A stretch of DNA of 55,480 bases from Nitrospirota bacterium. GTDB taxonomy: Bacteria; Nitrospirota; Nitrospiria; JACQBZ01. The stretch is from assembly GCA_016200255.1 (NCBI GenBank), contig JACQFA010000021.1, positions 1 to 55,480 on the forward strand, given 5' to 3'. Numbering within the stretch: position 1 is the stretch's first letter; every line of letters starts with the position of its first letter. Position numbers and translations under genes: made by a program. This document shows, piece after piece, positions 35,553 through 45,654 of this stretch. A model generated the notes under the pieces. That model made no database searches, was not told the DNA's origin, and saw nothing but the letters and a program-made list of their open reading frames with translations.

Positions 35553-35924
35553 ATGGCCCGCTGGAATCGCAGCAAGGAGTCGGCCGACCGGCATCAGAAA
35601 CTCCGCCGCCGTATCGCATGGGGGGTCGGGCTGTTGGTTTCATTCTATTTGCTGGTTCCCTTGCTCGTGGGGGACATGGGGATCGTGAAATATTTCGAGT
35701 TGCGAAGGACGCATCATCAGTTGCAGCAGGAGATTCAGCAATTGTCCGACGAGAATCAAAAGATTCAAGACGAGATCCATGCGCTGTGGTCCGATCCGGC
35801 CAAGATCGAACAGCTGGCGCGGGAAAAGCTGGGACTGGTCCGGCCCGGAGAGGTCGTGTACCAATTTCAACCCGCCTCACCCGTCCCATCTCCGTCGGAC
35901 CCCCCGGCACCGCGGCGGCCATGA
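35553..35924 (+). CDS. ftsB: Septum formation initiator FtsB/DivIC
   Basis: The 123-residue bitopic protein has a basic N-terminus, one membrane helix (~21-40), a periplasmic coiled coil (~45-78, 'RRTHHQLQQEIQQLSDENQKIQDEI') and the family's 'KIEQLAREKLGLVRPGEVVYQF' end. It then has a Pro-rich tail. FtsB bridges FtsL and FtsQ in the divisome. It sits 22 nt after eno, as in many bacteria, and its stop overlaps era (ATGA). Confidence 0.87.
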   Translation: MARWNRSKESADRHQKLRRRIAWGVGLLVSFYLLVPLLVGDMGIVKYFELRRTHHQLQQEIQQLSDENQKIQDEIHALWSDPAKIEQLAREKLGLVRPGEVVYQFQPASPVPSPSDPPAPRRP

Positions 35925-36838
35925 GCGACGCGGCCTACCATTCCGGTTATATCGCCATCATCGGCCGTCCCAACGTCGGAAAGTCAACCCTCCTCAATCG
36001 GATACTGGAAGAGAAGATCGCGATCATCTCGGACAAGCCCCAGACGACGCGCAACCGCATTCTGGGCGTCAAACATCTTCCCCAGGCCCAGATCGTTTTT
36101 CTGGACACGCCCGGAATTTACAAACCCAAATATAAACTGAATCAACGGATGGTGAGGGTCGCGCTGGCAACCCTGGATGAGGTGGACCTGATCTTTTTTG
36201 TCGTCGAAGCGACCGATGCCGCCCCAAGCGGCCGGTACGGACCGGCGGCCGGAAGCGGCGATCAGTTCATCATGGAGCGGTTGAAGGAGCTGGAGACCCC
36301 GGTCATTCTTGTGCTGAACAAGCTGGACCTGATCAAAAAGGAAAAAACGATCCCGCTGGTGGAGGAATACATGCGGCAGCATAAATTTTCCGAGGTTGTC
36401 CCGATCTCGTCGCTGACCGGCGACAACGTGGACCGCCTGATCGAGGTGGCCGTGAAATACCTTCCGGAAGGCGAGCCGTTCTTCCCATCGGACGTCGTGA
36501 CGGACCAGCCGGTCCGTTTTATCGCGGCCGAGACAATCCGGGAAAAAATCCTCCATCATACACGGGAGGAGATTCCGTATTCCGTGGCGGTCGTGATCGA
36601 GGAGTTCGTTGAGGAGCCGGAGCGGCCCGTTCATATCCGCGCCTTAATCATGGTGGAACGGGATTCGCAAAAGGGGATACTGATCGGGAAAAAAGGGGCG
36701 ATGTTGAAGACGGTCGGGACCGAGGCCCGGCTGGAACTGGAGGCCTTGCTGGGAACAAAGGTGTTTTTGGAATTATGGGTCAAGGTTCAACAGGACTGGC
36801 GGTCGGATGAAACGGTTCTGAAAGAATTGGGATATTAG
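35921..36838 (+). CDS. era: GTPase Era
   Basis: Era is an essential GTPase that binds the 3' end of 16S rRNA during 30S assembly. The 305-residue protein has G1 'GRPNVGKS' (15-22), G3 'LDTPGI', G4 'LNKLDL' and a C-terminal KH domain ('GILIGKKGAMLKTVGTEARLELEALLGTKVFLELWVKV' region). Between strand 5 'FFVVEATDA' and helix 'IMERLKEL' it has an unusual ~14-residue Gly/Ser-rich insert ('APSGRYGPAAGSGD'). ATG 35921 overlaps the ftsB stop. recO follows after 34 nt, a standard pairing. Confidence 0.96.
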   Translation: MSDAAYHSGYIAIIGRPNVGKSTLLNRILEEKIAIISDKPQTTRNRILGVKHLPQAQIVFLDTPGIYKPKYKLNQRMVRVALATLDEVDLIFFVVEATDAAPSGRYGPAAGSGDQFIMERLKELETPVILVLNKLDLIKKEKTIPLVEEYMRQHKFSEVVPISSLTGDNVDRLIEVAVKYLPEGEPFFPSDVVTDQPVRFIAAETIREKILHHTREEIPYSVAVVIEEFVEEPERPVHIRALIMVERDSQKGILIGKKGAMLKTVGTEARLELEALLGTKVFLELWVKVQQDWRSDETVLKELGY

Positions 36839-36872
36839 GTTAATATAAACATTAAGAACTGGCCATAATAAG

Positions 36873-37595
36873 ATGTCTTTATTTGAAACAGAAGCGATAG
36901 TCCTCAAGACGATCCGGTTGGGAGAAGCGGATAAGCTGGTCACCATTCTGACCGCAAAGAAGGGCAAGGTGAAGGCCGTGGCGAAGGGCGCGCGGCGGCC
37001 CCGAAGTCGTTTCGGTGCGGCCCTTGAACCCTTCACGCATTGTAACGTGATCCTGTTCGATAAAAAACCGACCGTGCTGATGCGGATGAACCAGGCCGAC
37101 CTCCTGCATCCGTTTATCCGGATTCGCGAGAATCTGGAACGGATCGGCGCGGCGGCGCGAATGGTCCAATTGGCCTCGGCCATTTTACCCGAAGGGGAGG
37201 CCAATCCGAAAATCTTCTCGTTGCTTCTCGCCGGATTGGGCGAGGTCGAACGGAGCGATCATCTCGAATGGCTGGTTCGTGTCTTTGAGATTCGCTGCCT
37301 GAAGCATGCGGGCTATCAGGCCCGCCTGGACCATTGCCTGATCTGCCACAAAGAACTGGATGCGAGGCCGGTCTATTTCTCGCCGAAGAACGGCGGGACG
37401 CTCTGCAGTTCCTGCGCGCGGACGATCAGCGATCCGCTGGAGTTCGTTTCATCCGGAACGATTTCTCTGCTCCGCCTCGCGGCCCGGATGAACTGGGCCG
37501 GACTGTTCCGCCTTAAGGCGACGCCCAAGATGCTCCAAGAAGTCAAAAACGTCATGGACGCCCACCTCGCCTATGTGATTGGCCGACCCCTATGA
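36873..37595 (+). CDS. recO: DNA repair protein RecO
   Basis: RecO helps RecR load RecA onto SSB-coated DNA. The 240-residue protein has an N-terminal OB fold ('TEAIVLKTIRLGEADKLVTILTAKKGKVKAVAKGARRPRSRFGAALEPF' region). A helical middle follows, then a zinc module with C155/C158 ('CLIC') and C178/C181 ('CSSC'). Length is normal. The next gene is behind its own promoter. Confidence 0.93.
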   Translation: MSLFETEAIVLKTIRLGEADKLVTILTAKKGKVKAVAKGARRPRSRFGAALEPFTHCNVILFDKKPTVLMRMNQADLLHPFIRIRENLERIGAAARMVQLASAILPEGEANPKIFSLLLAGLGEVERSDHLEWLVRVFEIRCLKHAGYQARLDHCLICHKELDARPVYFSPKNGGTLCSSCARTISDPLEFVSSGTISLLRLAARMNWAGLFRLKATPKMLQEVKNVMDAHLAYVIGRPL

Positions 37596-37646
37596 CGGAA
37601 TAAAATCTTCCTGTTTCTGAATCGGCTTTCCTGCACGACTTTCCCT

Positions 37647-37675
37647 TTGACAACCTCGCTGCATCTATCTATAAT
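37647..37675 (+). promoter_or_regulatory. Consensus sigma70 promoter for lepA operon
   Basis: TTGACA (37647-37652) and TATAAT (37670-37675) both match the consensus exactly with 17-nt spacing. The leader to the TTG start of lepA is about 30 nt. Confidence 0.8.
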
Positions 37676-37712
37676 GACTTGATTTATGGAATTTTAGAGA
37701 GGGTAAAAAAAC

Positions 37713-39509
37713 TTGCAAACGGCGATCCGAAATTTTTCAATCATCGCCCACATCGATCATGGGAAATCCACCTTAGCCGATCGGCTTCTGGAGCGGACCG
37801 GCGCCATCACCCTTCGGGAACAGCGCGATCAGATTCTGGACGACATGGATCTGGAGCGGGAACGCGGGATCACGATCAAGGCCCATGCGGTCCGGCTCGA
37901 ATACCGCGCGGAGGACGGCAAGGAATACCATCTTCATCTGATCGACACGCCGGGCCATGTGGACTTCACCTACGAGGTCTCCCGGAGTCTGGCCGCATGC
38001 GAAGGCGTGCTGCTGGTCGTGGATGCGACGCAGGGTGTGGAGGCCCAGACGATCGCGAACACCTATCTGGCGATGGAGAACAACCTCGTCATTCTGCCCG
38101 TGATCAACAAGATCGACCTTCCGAGCGCCGATGTCGAGCGCGTATCGCGCCAGATCAAGGACGTTTTGGGTCTGGACCATTCCGAAGCTCTGCTCTGCAG
38201 CGCCAAGGAAGGGATCGGGATCAAGGAGATTCTGGAGGCGATTATCAAGTATATCCCGCCGCCGCATGGAGAGCCGGACAAGCCGCTCAAGGCGCTTATC
38301 TTCGATTCATGGTTCGACAATTACCAGGGGGCGGTGGTGCTGACCCGCGTGATCGATGGCCGGGTGGGGATCGGTTCCAAGATCCGGCTGATGTCCACGC
38401 AGAAGGAGTTCGAGGTGATGGATCTCGGATTCCTGACGCCGAAAAAGAGGCCGGTCAGGGAACTGACCGCGGGCGAGGTCGGCTACCTGATCGCCGGTTT
38501 TAAAATGGTGAGTGATACGAAGATCGGCGAGACGATCACGGATGCGGTCCATCCGACGAGCGAGGCGCTGCCGGGATACAAAGAAATCATGCCGATGGTT
38601 TTCTGCGGACTGTACGCCATCGACAGCGAGCAGTTCGAGGACCTGCGGGACGCGCTGGAAAAACTGCGCTTAAACGACGCCTCCTTTACCTACGAGCCGG
38701 AGACGTCGCTTGCGCTGGGGTTCGGATTCCGGTGCGGTTTCCTCGGACTTCTTCACATGGAAATTATTCAGGAGCGACTGGAACGGGAATACAGTCTGAA
38801 CCTGATCAGCACGTCGCCCACCGTGATCTACAAGATCCTGAACCAGCGGGGGGAATGGCTTTCGATCGATAACCCGGCGAAGCTGCCCGATCCGTCCCTG
38901 ATCCAGCGATTCGAGGAGCCCTATATCCGGGCCACGATCCTGACCCTGGAGGAATACGTCGGCTCGCTGCTGGCCCTCTGCCAGGAGAAGCGGGGCGTCC
39001 AGATCGAGCTGAACTATCTCGACGTGGATCGCGTAATGCTGATCTACGAGATTCCGCTGAACGAGATCATTATGGATTTCTACGATCGGCTGAAATCGGT
39101 CAGCAAGGGATACGCCTCGCTGGATTACGAGCATATCGGATACCGCGTGTCGGAACTGGTGAAGGTGGATCTCCTGTTGAACGGCGAGAACGTGGACGCG
39201 CTGTCCTTCATCGTCCATAAGGAGAAGGCCTACACCCGCGCGCGGCTGATCTGTGAAAAATTGAAGGAGGTCATTCCCAAGCAGATGTTCGAGATCGCGA
39301 TCCAGGCCGCGATCGGCAGCAAGATCATCGCCCGCGAAACGATCGGGGCGATGCGGAAAAACGTCACGGCCAAGTGTTACGGCGGCGACATCACACGAAA
39401 GAGGAAATTATGGGAGAAACAGAAGGAAGGAAAGAAACGTATGAAGCAGGTCGGGAAGGTGGAAGTCCCCCAGGAGGCCTTTCTCGCCCTGTTGAAGGTG
39501 AAAGAGTAG
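37713..39509 (+). CDS. lepA: Elongation factor 4 (LepA)
   Basis: LepA is a ribosome-bound GTPase that remodels stalled or assembling ribosomes. The 598-residue sequence has '[23 protein letters not shown]' (G1), '[10 protein letters not shown]' (G2), '[22 protein letters not shown]' (G3) and '[11 protein letters not shown]' (G4). The C-terminal domain '[47 protein letters not shown]' (landmarks) is specific for LepA. The start is TTG 37713 with GAGAGGG about 11 nt upstream. It heads an operon running to at least lepB. Confidence 0.97.
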   Translation: MQTAIRNFSIIAHIDHGKSTLADRLLERTGAITLREQRDQILDDMDLERERGITIKAHAVRLEYRAEDGKEYHLHLIDTPGHVDFTYEVSRSLAACEGVLLVVDATQGVEAQTIANTYLAMENNLVILPVINKIDLPSADVERVSRQIKDVLGLDHSEALLCSAKEGIGIKEILEAIIKYIPPPHGEPDKPLKALIFDSWFDNYQGAVVLTRVIDGRVGIGSKIRLMSTQKEFEVMDLGFLTPKKRPVRELTAGEVGYLIAGFKMVSDTKIGETITDAVHPTSEALPGYKEIMPMVFCGLYAIDSEQFEDLRDALEKLRLNDASFTYEPETSLALGFGFRCGFLGLLHMEIIQERLEREYSLNLISTSPTVIYKILNQRGEWLSIDNPAKLPDPSLIQRFEEPYIRATILTLEEYVGSLLALCQEKRGVQIELNYLDVDRVMLIYEIPLNEIIMDFYDRLKSVSKGYASLDYEHIGYRVSELVKVDLLLNGENVDALSFIVHKEKAYTRARLICEKLKEVIPKQMFEIAIQAAIGSKIIARETIGAMRKNVTAKCYGGDITRKRKLWEKQKEGKKRMKQVGKVEVPQEAFLALLKVKE

Positions 39510-39520
39510 GAGCGCCCTTA

Positions 39521-40141
39521 ATGGATCGCGCACGGCCCCGGTCGGCCTTTCGCGAATACGCGGAAGCGATCGTCATCGCGATTCTGCTGGCCCTCTTCAT
39601 ACGGACCTTTGTCGTTCAGGCATTCAAGATTCCATCCGGCTCGATGATCGAGACGCTCCAGATCGGGGATCACATCCTGGTGAACAAGTTTCTGTTCGGG
39701 GTGAAGATTCCGTTCACGGATCGGATCCTGTTTTCTATCCGGAAACCCCATCGGATGGATGTGATCGTCTTTAAGTATCCGGCGGATGAATCCAAGGATT
39801 TCATCAAACGGGTGATCGGCGAACCGGGAGACGTGGTGGAAGTTCACAACAAGGTTGTCTACGTCAACCACCAGGCCCTGGTGGAGCCGTATACGATCCA
39901 CCGGGACCCGATGATCTTTCCGGCCGGGCCCCAGTCGCCGCGCGACAATATGGAACCCCTGACCGTCCCGGAGGATTCCTATTTCATGATGGGCGACAAC
40001 CGGGACCAGAGCCTGGATAGCCGGTTCTGGGGATTTGTAAAGCGGCCGAAAATCAAAGGGAAGGCCTTTATGATCTACTGGTCGTGGGACGGTCCCAACA
40101 CCTGGATCCGCTGGAACCGGATCGGACGTCTGATTTCATGA
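39521..40141 (+). CDS. lepB: Signal peptidase I
   Basis: LepB removes signal peptides of exported proteins. The 206-residue protein has one N-terminal membrane helix (~16-33), then catalytic Ser41 ('IPSGSM') and Lys96 ('FIKRVIGEPGD'), and the box 'MGDNRDQSLDSRFWG'. ATG 39521 follows AGGA and lies 11 nt after lepA. The frame is open upstream inside lepA but with non-native residues. lepA-lepB is a classical pair. The stop overlaps the next gene. Confidence 0.96.
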   Translation: MDRARPRSAFREYAEAIVIAILLALFIRTFVVQAFKIPSGSMIETLQIGDHILVNKFLFGVKIPFTDRILFSIRKPHRMDVIVFKYPADESKDFIKRVIGEPGDVVEVHNKVVYVNHQALVEPYTIHRDPMIFPAGPQSPRDNMEPLTVPEDSYFMMGDNRDQSLDSRFWGFVKRPKIKGKAFMIYWSWDGPNTWIRWNRIGRLIS

Positions 40142-41163
40142 CGGCCATGAAACATCAGAAACCGGAGAATATGGGTCGGCTCGTGCGGTACTTCAAGCGG
40201 TTTGAAAATGTCCGTCTTCTCGTGGTCGGAGACGTGATGCTGGATCATTATATCTGGGGCCGGGTGGATCGTATCTCCCCGGAGGCCCCGGTCCCGGTCG
40301 TCGCGGTCTCGAACGAATCGATCCACCTGGGCGGTGCCGCGAACGTGGCTCAAAATGTGGTGTCGCTGGGAGGAAAAGTCGAACTCTGCGGCGTGATCGG
40401 CCGGGACGATTTCGGCGGACGGATCCTTCGGGAACTGAAACGCCTGAAGATCCGGACCGAGGGGATTATTCCGGACGGAGATCGGCCGACCACCAAGAAG
40501 ACCCGCGTGATCGCGCATAATCAGCAGGTGGTGCGGTTCGACCGCGAACAGCGGCAGGCCGTATCGGAAAAAATCCGGAACGCCATCCTGGAATTTGTCG
40601 GCCGCCGCATCCGGCGCGTGGACGGGCTGGTGATCTCCGATTATGCGAAGGGCGTGATCTCGGCCGATCTGATGCGGACGTTGATCGGTCTGGCGCATCA
40701 AAACGGCGTTCGGATCATCGTGGATCCCAAGGTGAGTCACATTCCGTTTTACAAGGGAGTCCATGTGATCACGCCGAACACCGTTGAGGCGTTTGGAGCG
40801 GCCGGGATGGGGCACGGATCGCACGGATCGGAGGAGGACCTGATAAAGGCCGGGCGGATACTCCTGGAGCGTTTGGGTTGCCAGGCCGTCCTGATCACGC
40901 GCGGCGAACATGGAATGAGCCTCTTTGAAAATAACGGAACGGTGACTCATATCCCGACCGTGGCCCGGGAGGTGTACGACGTGACCGGCGCGGGCGATAC
41001 GGTGATTGCCACAATGGCTATGGGCCTGTGTGCGGGCGCCCCGATGCGGGATGCCGCAATTCTGGCCAATTACGCCGCCGGCATCGTGGTCGGGATCGTG
41101 GGGACGGCGACGGTTCCACGGGAGCAATTGACGCATTTTTTGCGGGGACGGGCTCCGTCATGA
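40138..41163 (+). CDS. hldA: Heptose-7-phosphate kinase (RfaE domain I type)
   Basis: The 341-residue PfkB-family kinase resembles the first domain of HldE (RfaE), which phosphorylates D-glycero-D-manno-heptose 7-phosphate for LPS core or S-layer heptose. Landmarks are 'LLVVGDVMLDHYIWGRVDRISPEAPVPVV', 'HLGGAANVAQNVVSLGG', and the anion-hole/catalytic 'DVTGAGDTVIA'. The C-terminal nucleotidyltransferase domain of HldE is absent, so a separate HldC would be needed. It overlaps lepB and kdsB by 4 nt each, within the KDO gene group. Confidence 0.87.
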   Translation: MTAMKHQKPENMGRLVRYFKRFENVRLLVVGDVMLDHYIWGRVDRISPEAPVPVVAVSNESIHLGGAANVAQNVVSLGGKVELCGVIGRDDFGGRILRELKRLKIRTEGIIPDGDRPTTKKTRVIAHNQQVVRFDREQRQAVSEKIRNAILEFVGRRIRRVDGLVISDYAKGVISADLMRTLIGLAHQNGVRIIVDPKVSHIPFYKGVHVITPNTVEAFGAAGMGHGSHGSEEDLIKAGRILLERLGCQAVLITRGEHGMSLFENNGTVTHIPTVAREVYDVTGAGDTVIATMAMGLCAGAPMRDAAILANYAAGIVVGIVGTATVPREQLTHFLRGRAPS

Positions 41164-41921
41164 AGACGGTGATCGTCATACCGACCCGTTATGCCTCCAG
41201 CCGTTTTCCCGGAAAATCCCTGGCTCCGGTGGGGGGCAAGCCCCTGATCAGGCAGGTCTGGGAACAGGCCCGGGGCAGCCGCCTGGCCGAACGGGTAGTC
41301 GTGGCGACGGACGACGAGCGGATTCGGGATGCCGTGGCCGTCTTCGGGGGCGATGTGGTGATGACGGAAGGCGAATTCCGGACCGGGACGGACCGGCTGG
41401 CCTGGGTGGCGGGGAGGGTCGCGGCGGATGCCTATCTCAACCTTCAGGGCGATGAGTTCATTCAGGACGCGCGGATACTGGACGACCTGATCGCCCATTT
41501 CATCGAGTCGCAGCCATTGGCCATGGGAACACTCAAACGACCGACGGCCCTTCCGGAGGAGGGAGCGAATCCCAACATCGTCAAGGTCGTGACGGACCGG
41601 CTGGGATACGCGCTCTATTTTTCGAGGGCGCCCATCCCGTTTCAGCGGGACCGGGACATCACGCTCGGGTTCGGCGAGGTTCCGTTCTACAAACACCTCG
41701 GTATTTATATTTATCGGAAGGACGTGCTTGAAAAACTGGCCCGGCTTCCGACCGGCGTTCTGGAAGATCGCGAAAAATTGGAACAGCTCCGTGCGCTTGA
41801 AAACGGGATCCGGATCCGGGTCTGGGAGACAAGCCATGAATCCCTTCGGATCGATACGCCGGAGGATCTTAAGACCGCGGAACGTTTTTTAATGAAGGCG
41901 GAGCCGGGACGATCGACATGA
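41160..41921 (+). CDS. kdsB: CMP-KDO synthetase
   Basis: KdsB activates KDO with CTP to give CMP-KDO for lipid A. The 253-residue protein begins '[34 protein letters not shown]', with 'TDDERI', '[10 protein letters not shown]', '[10 protein letters not shown]', 'NIVKVVTD....[11 protein letters not shown]' and '[12 protein letters not shown]', all typical. It overlaps hldA before and pyrG after by 4 nt. KdsB implies that the cell makes KDO, which makes the damage to kdsC downstream notable. Confidence 0.95.
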   Translation: MKTVIVIPTRYASSRFPGKSLAPVGGKPLIRQVWEQARGSRLAERVVVATDDERIRDAVAVFGGDVVMTEGEFRTGTDRLAWVAGRVAADAYLNLQGDEFIQDARILDDLIAHFIESQPLAMGTLKRPTALPEEGANPNIVKVVTDRLGYALYFSRAPIPFQRDRDITLGFGEVPFYKHLGIYIYRKDVLEKLARLPTGVLEDREKLEQLRALENGIRIRVWETSHESLRIDTPEDLKTAERFLMKAEPGRST

Positions 41922-43543
41922 CGCCGAAGAAAAAAACGGGAAAGACCCGATATCTTTTTGTGACCGGCGGAGTCGTTTCGTCGCTTGGAAAAGGGCTGGC
42001 CTCGGCCTCGATCGGCAACCTGCTGGAGAGCCGCGGACTGGCCGTGACCTTTCTTAAGCTCGACCCTTACATCAATGTGGACCCCGGCACGATGAATCCG
42101 TATCAGCACGGCGAGGTCTACGTGACGGACGACGGGGCCGAGACGGACCTGGACCTGGGACATTACGAGCGGTTCACATCGGTCGTCATGTCCAAGAAGA
42201 ACAACACGACCGCCGGCAAGATCTACCACAGCGTCATCACGAAGGAGCGCCGCGGCGATTACCTGGGCGGCACGGTTCAGGTCGTGCCGCATGTGACGGA
42301 CGAGATCAAGCATGCGATCAGGCGGGCCGCCAACGGCGTGGACGTCGTAATTGTCGAGGTCGGCGGCACGGTGGGCGACATCGAAAGCCTGCCGTTCCTG
42401 GAGGCCATCCGCCAGTTTCCATTCGACGTCGGCCGCGAAAACGTACTCTACATTCATGTCACGCTCGTTCCATTCATCAAGACGGTGGACGAATTGAAGA
42501 CGAAACCGACCCAGCACAGCGTGAACAAGCTGCGCGAGATCGGTATTCAGCCGAACATCCTTCTCTGCCGGACGGACCGTCCGTTGTCGCAGGACATCAA
42601 GAAGAAGATCGCCCTGTTCAGCAACCTGGAGAAGGAGGCCGTCATCACGGCCCGGGATGTTGACACGATTTACGATGTGCCGCTCGTCTTTCATCAGGAG
42701 GGGCTGGACGATCTGATTGTCCGGCATCTCCATTTAAAGGCGAAACCCCCGGTCTTGAATAACTGGAAAGAGCTGGTGGAGCGGATACGCAATCCCAAAC
42801 ACAAAGTCCGGATCGCGCTGGTCGGGAAATATATAGAGCTCAAGGAATCGTATAAAAGTCTTTGCGAGGCGCTGACCCACGGCGGCCTGCCGCATCACTG
42901 CGGGGTGGAGGTGATGTGGGTGGATGCCGAGGAGATCGAGCGGAAGGGGGCCGAACCCCTTTTAAAAATGGCGGACGGAATTCTGGTCCCGGGCGGGTTC
43001 GGGAACCGCGGGATCGAGGGAAAGATCGAGGCGATCCGGTATTCGCGTGAATCCAAAACACCGTTCCTGGGCATCTGCCTCGGGATGCAATGCGCCGCGA
43101 TCGAATTCGGACGGAACGTGGCCGGACTCAAAGGGGCGAACAGTTCCGAGTTTGATCCCAAGACGCGCCATCCCGTGATTCATCTGCTTTCATCGCAGAA
43201 GAATCTGGATGACAAGGGCGGAACGATGCGCCTGGGAGCTTATCCGTGTGAACTGGCCAGGGGCAGCAGGGCCTACCGGGCCTACCGGACGGGTCGGGTT
43301 GCGGAACGCCACCGCCACCGGTATGAATTCAACAACAACTATCTTGAAACGTTTAAGAAGGCCGGGATGACGGTCAGCGGACTGTATCCTCAAGAACAGC
43401 TGGTCGAGATCATCGAGCTTGCGGATCATCCCTGGTTTCTTGCGACGCAGTTTCATCCGGAGTTCCGATCGCGGCCGACCGCGCCGCATCCGGTCTTTCG
43501 CGATTTTATCCAGGCCGCTCTTGAGACATCGAAAAACAAATGA
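41918..43543 (+). CDS. pyrG: CTP synthase
   Basis: PyrG converts UTP to CTP using glutamine. The 541-residue sequence has the synthetase domain '[29 protein letters not shown]', '[41 protein letters not shown]' (landmarks) and a C-terminal class I glutaminase with '[19 protein letters not shown]' (catalytic Cys) and 'ATQFHPEF'. The CTP made is the co-substrate of KdsB, and the kdsB-pyrG neighbourhood recurs in other diderms. Overlaps of 4 nt on both sides. Confidence 0.97.
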   Translation: MTPKKKTGKTRYLFVTGGVVSSLGKGLASASIGNLLESRGLAVTFLKLDPYINVDPGTMNPYQHGEVYVTDDGAETDLDLGHYERFTSVVMSKKNNTTAGKIYHSVITKERRGDYLGGTVQVVPHVTDEIKHAIRRAANGVDVVIVEVGGTVGDIESLPFLEAIRQFPFDVGRENVLYIHVTLVPFIKTVDELKTKPTQHSVNKLREIGIQPNILLCRTDRPLSQDIKKKIALFSNLEKEAVITARDVDTIYDVPLVFHQEGLDDLIVRHLHLKAKPPVLNNWKELVERIRNPKHKVRIALVGKYIELKESYKSLCEALTHGGLPHHCGVEVMWVDAEEIERKGAEPLLKMADGILVPGGFGNRGIEGKIEAIRYSRESKTPFLGICLGMQCAAIEFGRNVAGLKGANSSEFDPKTRHPVIHLLSSQKNLDDKGGTMRLGAYPCELARGSRAYRAYRTGRVAERHRHRYEFNNNYLETFKKAGMTVSGLYPQEQLVEIIELADHPWFLATQFHPEFRSRPTAPHPVFRDFIQAALETSKNK

Positions 43544-44355
43544 AGACGATCAAGCTCTCCCATTTTACCATCGGTAAAGATCGCGGGCTGTTCCTGATCG
43601 CGGGGCCGTGCGTGATCGAGACCGAGAAGATGATGATCGAGACAGCCCGGCAGCTCAAAAAGATCGCAACGGACCTCTCAATCCCGCTGATTTTCAAATC
43701 GTCCTACGATAAGGCCAATCGCAGTTCGGGCCAGTCCTTTCGGGGCCCCGGCCTCGTCAAAGGGCTCAAAATTCTGCGGAAGATCAAGGAGGAGTTCGAA
43801 CTTCCGGTTCTCTCCGATATCCATACCGAAGCGGAGGCCGAAGCGGCGGCTGAGGTTCTGGACATTCTCCAGATTCCGGCCTTCCTCTGCCGTCAAACCG
43901 ATCTGTTGATCGCGGCCGCGAAGACCGGTCGTGCCGTGAATGTCAAGAAAGGCCAGTTCATGGCGCCCTGGGAGATGGGAAACGCGGTCGAGAAGATCGA
44001 ATCGGCCGGGAATCAAAAAATTCTATTGACCGAACGCGGGGCCAGCTTCGGTTACAACAACCTGGTTTCGGACATGCGGGCGATCCCGATCATGCAGCGT
44101 TTCGGCTACCCCGTCGTGTTCGATGCGACCCACAGCGTACAGCTTCCGGGCGCTGCCGGGAAGAGCTCGTCCGGACAACGGGAATTCGTCGCTCCGCTCG
44201 CTCGCGCGGCCGTGGCGGCGGGCTGCGACGGACTGTTCATGGAAGTCCATCCCGACCCCGATCATGCCCCGTCCGACGGGCCGAACATGGTGCCGTTGAA
44301 GGACCTGCCTGAGCTTCTTAAACAATTGAAACGGATTTATGAGGCGGTCCAATGA
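43540..44355 (+). CDS. kdsA: KDO-8-phosphate synthase
   Basis: KdsA condenses phosphoenolpyruvate with arabinose-5-phosphate. The 271-residue barrel shows '[19 protein letters not shown]' with Cys24, the residue that marks the metal-dependent class, then '[21 protein letters not shown]', '[10 protein letters not shown]', 'FLCRQTDLL', and '[10 protein letters not shown]'. It overlaps pyrG and kdsD by 4 nt each and supplies the substrate of KdsC. Confidence 0.96.
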   Translation: MKTIKLSHFTIGKDRGLFLIAGPCVIETEKMMIETARQLKKIATDLSIPLIFKSSYDKANRSSGQSFRGPGLVKGLKILRKIKEEFELPVLSDIHTEAEAEAAAEVLDILQIPAFLCRQTDLLIAAAKTGRAVNVKKGQFMAPWEMGNAVEKIESAGNQKILLTERGASFGYNNLVSDMRAIPIMQRFGYPVVFDATHSVQLPGAAGKSSSGQREFVAPLARAAVAAGCDGLFMEVHPDPDHAPSDGPNMVPLKDLPELLKQLKRIYEAVQ

Positions 44356-45263
44356 TCGAGGAGACCGCAAAAAAAGTTTTGCGTCTCGAGGCCCGCGCGA
44401 TCGAGGAATTGATCGGACGGATCGATCAGACCTTTACGAAGGCGATCGGGATTTTACAGAATTCCAAGGGCCGTGTCGTTGTAACCGGCATGGGGAAGTC
44501 CGGATTGATCGGAAAAAAGATCGCGGCCACGATGGCCAGCACCGGAACCCCGGCCTTTTTCCTCCACCCGGCCGAAGGGGTGCATGGCGACCTGGGCATG
44601 GTCTCCCGCGGGGATGTGGTCATCATCATTTCCAACAGCGGCGAAACGGAGGAATTGATCACGATCCTTCCGGCCTTTAAGCGTCTCGGCGTGCCGCTCA
44701 TCTGTCTGACCGGCCATCCGCGGTCCACGCTGGCCGCGAACAGCGATATCGTGATTGACGTCGGTGTGAAGGAAGAGGCCGGCCCGCTGGGTCTCGTGCC
44801 GACGGCCAGCACCACCGCGACGCTGGCGATGGGCGATGCCATGTCCGTGGCGCTCTTGGAACAACGCGGTTTTAAGGAGGCCGACTTCGCCTATTTTCAT
44901 CCGGGGGGGACGATCGGCAAAAAACTTCTGCTCAAAGTGACGGACGTGTGGCACCAAGGTCCGGCCGTCCCCCGCGTAACGGAGAAGACGACGATGAGGG
45001 ACGTGATCCTTGAAATCACCTCGAAGAAACTGGGGATGACCACGGTCGTCAATTCGCGCGGAAAACTTTCGGGCGTGATCACGGACGGCGATCTCCGTCG
45101 ATTGCTGGAACGCGAATCCTCTCCGATGCGCAAGAAGGCGGCCGACGTGATGACACGTAATCCCAAGGTGATCGCACCGACCGCGCTGGCCGCCGAGGCG
45201 GTTCAGATCATGGAACAGCATACGATCACGACCATGGTGGTGGCGGGAAACGAAGGCCTTTAA
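44352..45263 (+). CDS. kdsD: Arabinose-5-phosphate isomerase, C-terminus truncated
   Basis: KdsD isomerises ribulose-5-phosphate to arabinose-5-phosphate. The 303-residue product has an SIS domain with 'VVTGMGKSGLIGKKIAATMASTGTPAFFLHPAEGVHGDLGM' (landmarks), the SNSGETEE loop (95-102) and 'PTASTTATLAMGDAMSVALL'. One complete CBS motif follows ('VVNSRGKLSGVITDGDLRR'). The second CBS motif starts ('ADVMTRNPKVIAPTALAAEAVQIMEQHTITTMVV') but stops after 'AGNEGL'. About 20-25 residues that end the family ('G..GI.HLHDLL.AG'-like) are missing. The lost part is regulatory, so isomerase activity may persist. The following sequence is the middle of kdsC. Confidence 0.9.
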   Translation: MIEETAKKVLRLEARAIEELIGRIDQTFTKAIGILQNSKGRVVVTGMGKSGLIGKKIAATMASTGTPAFFLHPAEGVHGDLGMVSRGDVVIIISNSGETEELITILPAFKRLGVPLICLTGHPRSTLAANSDIVIDVGVKEEAGPLGLVPTASTTATLAMGDAMSVALLEQRGFKEADFAYFHPGGTIGKKLLLKVTDVWHQGPAVPRVTEKTTMRDVILEITSKKLGMTTVVNSRGKLSGVITDGDLRRLLERESSPMRKKAADVMTRNPKVIAPTALAAEAVQIMEQHTITTMVVAGNEGL

Positions 45264-45651
45264 TATTTATGACGGCACCGGCATCCATCTCATTCGGAAA
45301 GCCGGCGTGCAGGTCGGGATCATCACGGGCCGGCAGTCCGCCATCGTGGAGCATCGCGCCTGGGAGTTGGAAATTACGGAGGTTCATCAGAAGATACTGG
45401 ACAAGCTCAACGTCTATGATCTATTACTTCGCAAATACGGATTACAGGATTCGGAGATGGCTTATATGGGTGATGACGTGATTGATCTCCCGGTTCTTGA
45501 GCGGGTCGGTCTTTCAGTGGCCGTTCCCAACGCTCATCCGGATGTCAAAAAACGTGTGGACTGGGTGACGCAAAAAGCGGGTGGATACGGCGCGGTCCGT
45601 GAACTGACCGATCTCCTCCTGACCGCCCGTCAATCCTGGCGCCAGACATAA
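45244..45651 (+). pseudogene. kdsC: KDO-8-phosphate phosphatase remnant, 5' part deleted
   Basis: KdsC similarity begins abruptly at codon 45244 ('RETKAFNIYDGTGIHLIRKAG', then 'VGIITGRQSAIVEHRA', 'AYMGDDVIDLPVLERVGLSVAVPNAHPDVKKRVDWVT') and continues to a normal end. The first ~45 residues of the family, with the catalytic DVDG(V/T)xTDG motif I, are absent, as is any proper start. GTG 45307 is the first in-frame start candidate. The frame is +1 relative to truncated kdsD, so no simple fusion results. Without the nucleophile Asp the product should be inactive. An out-of-frame deletion joining kdsD to kdsC explains both ends. An assembly error is the main alternative. Confidence 0.8.
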
Positions 45652-45654
45652 CTG

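Noticed and set aside
40075..41136. 353-codon minus-strand ORF opposite hldA
   Set aside because: Shadow of a real kinase gene; no domain and no start signals.
45269..45481. Small plus-strand ORF at the kdsD/kdsC junction
   Set aside because: Its frame differs from the KdsC frame that shows clear homology; it arises by chance after the deletion point.
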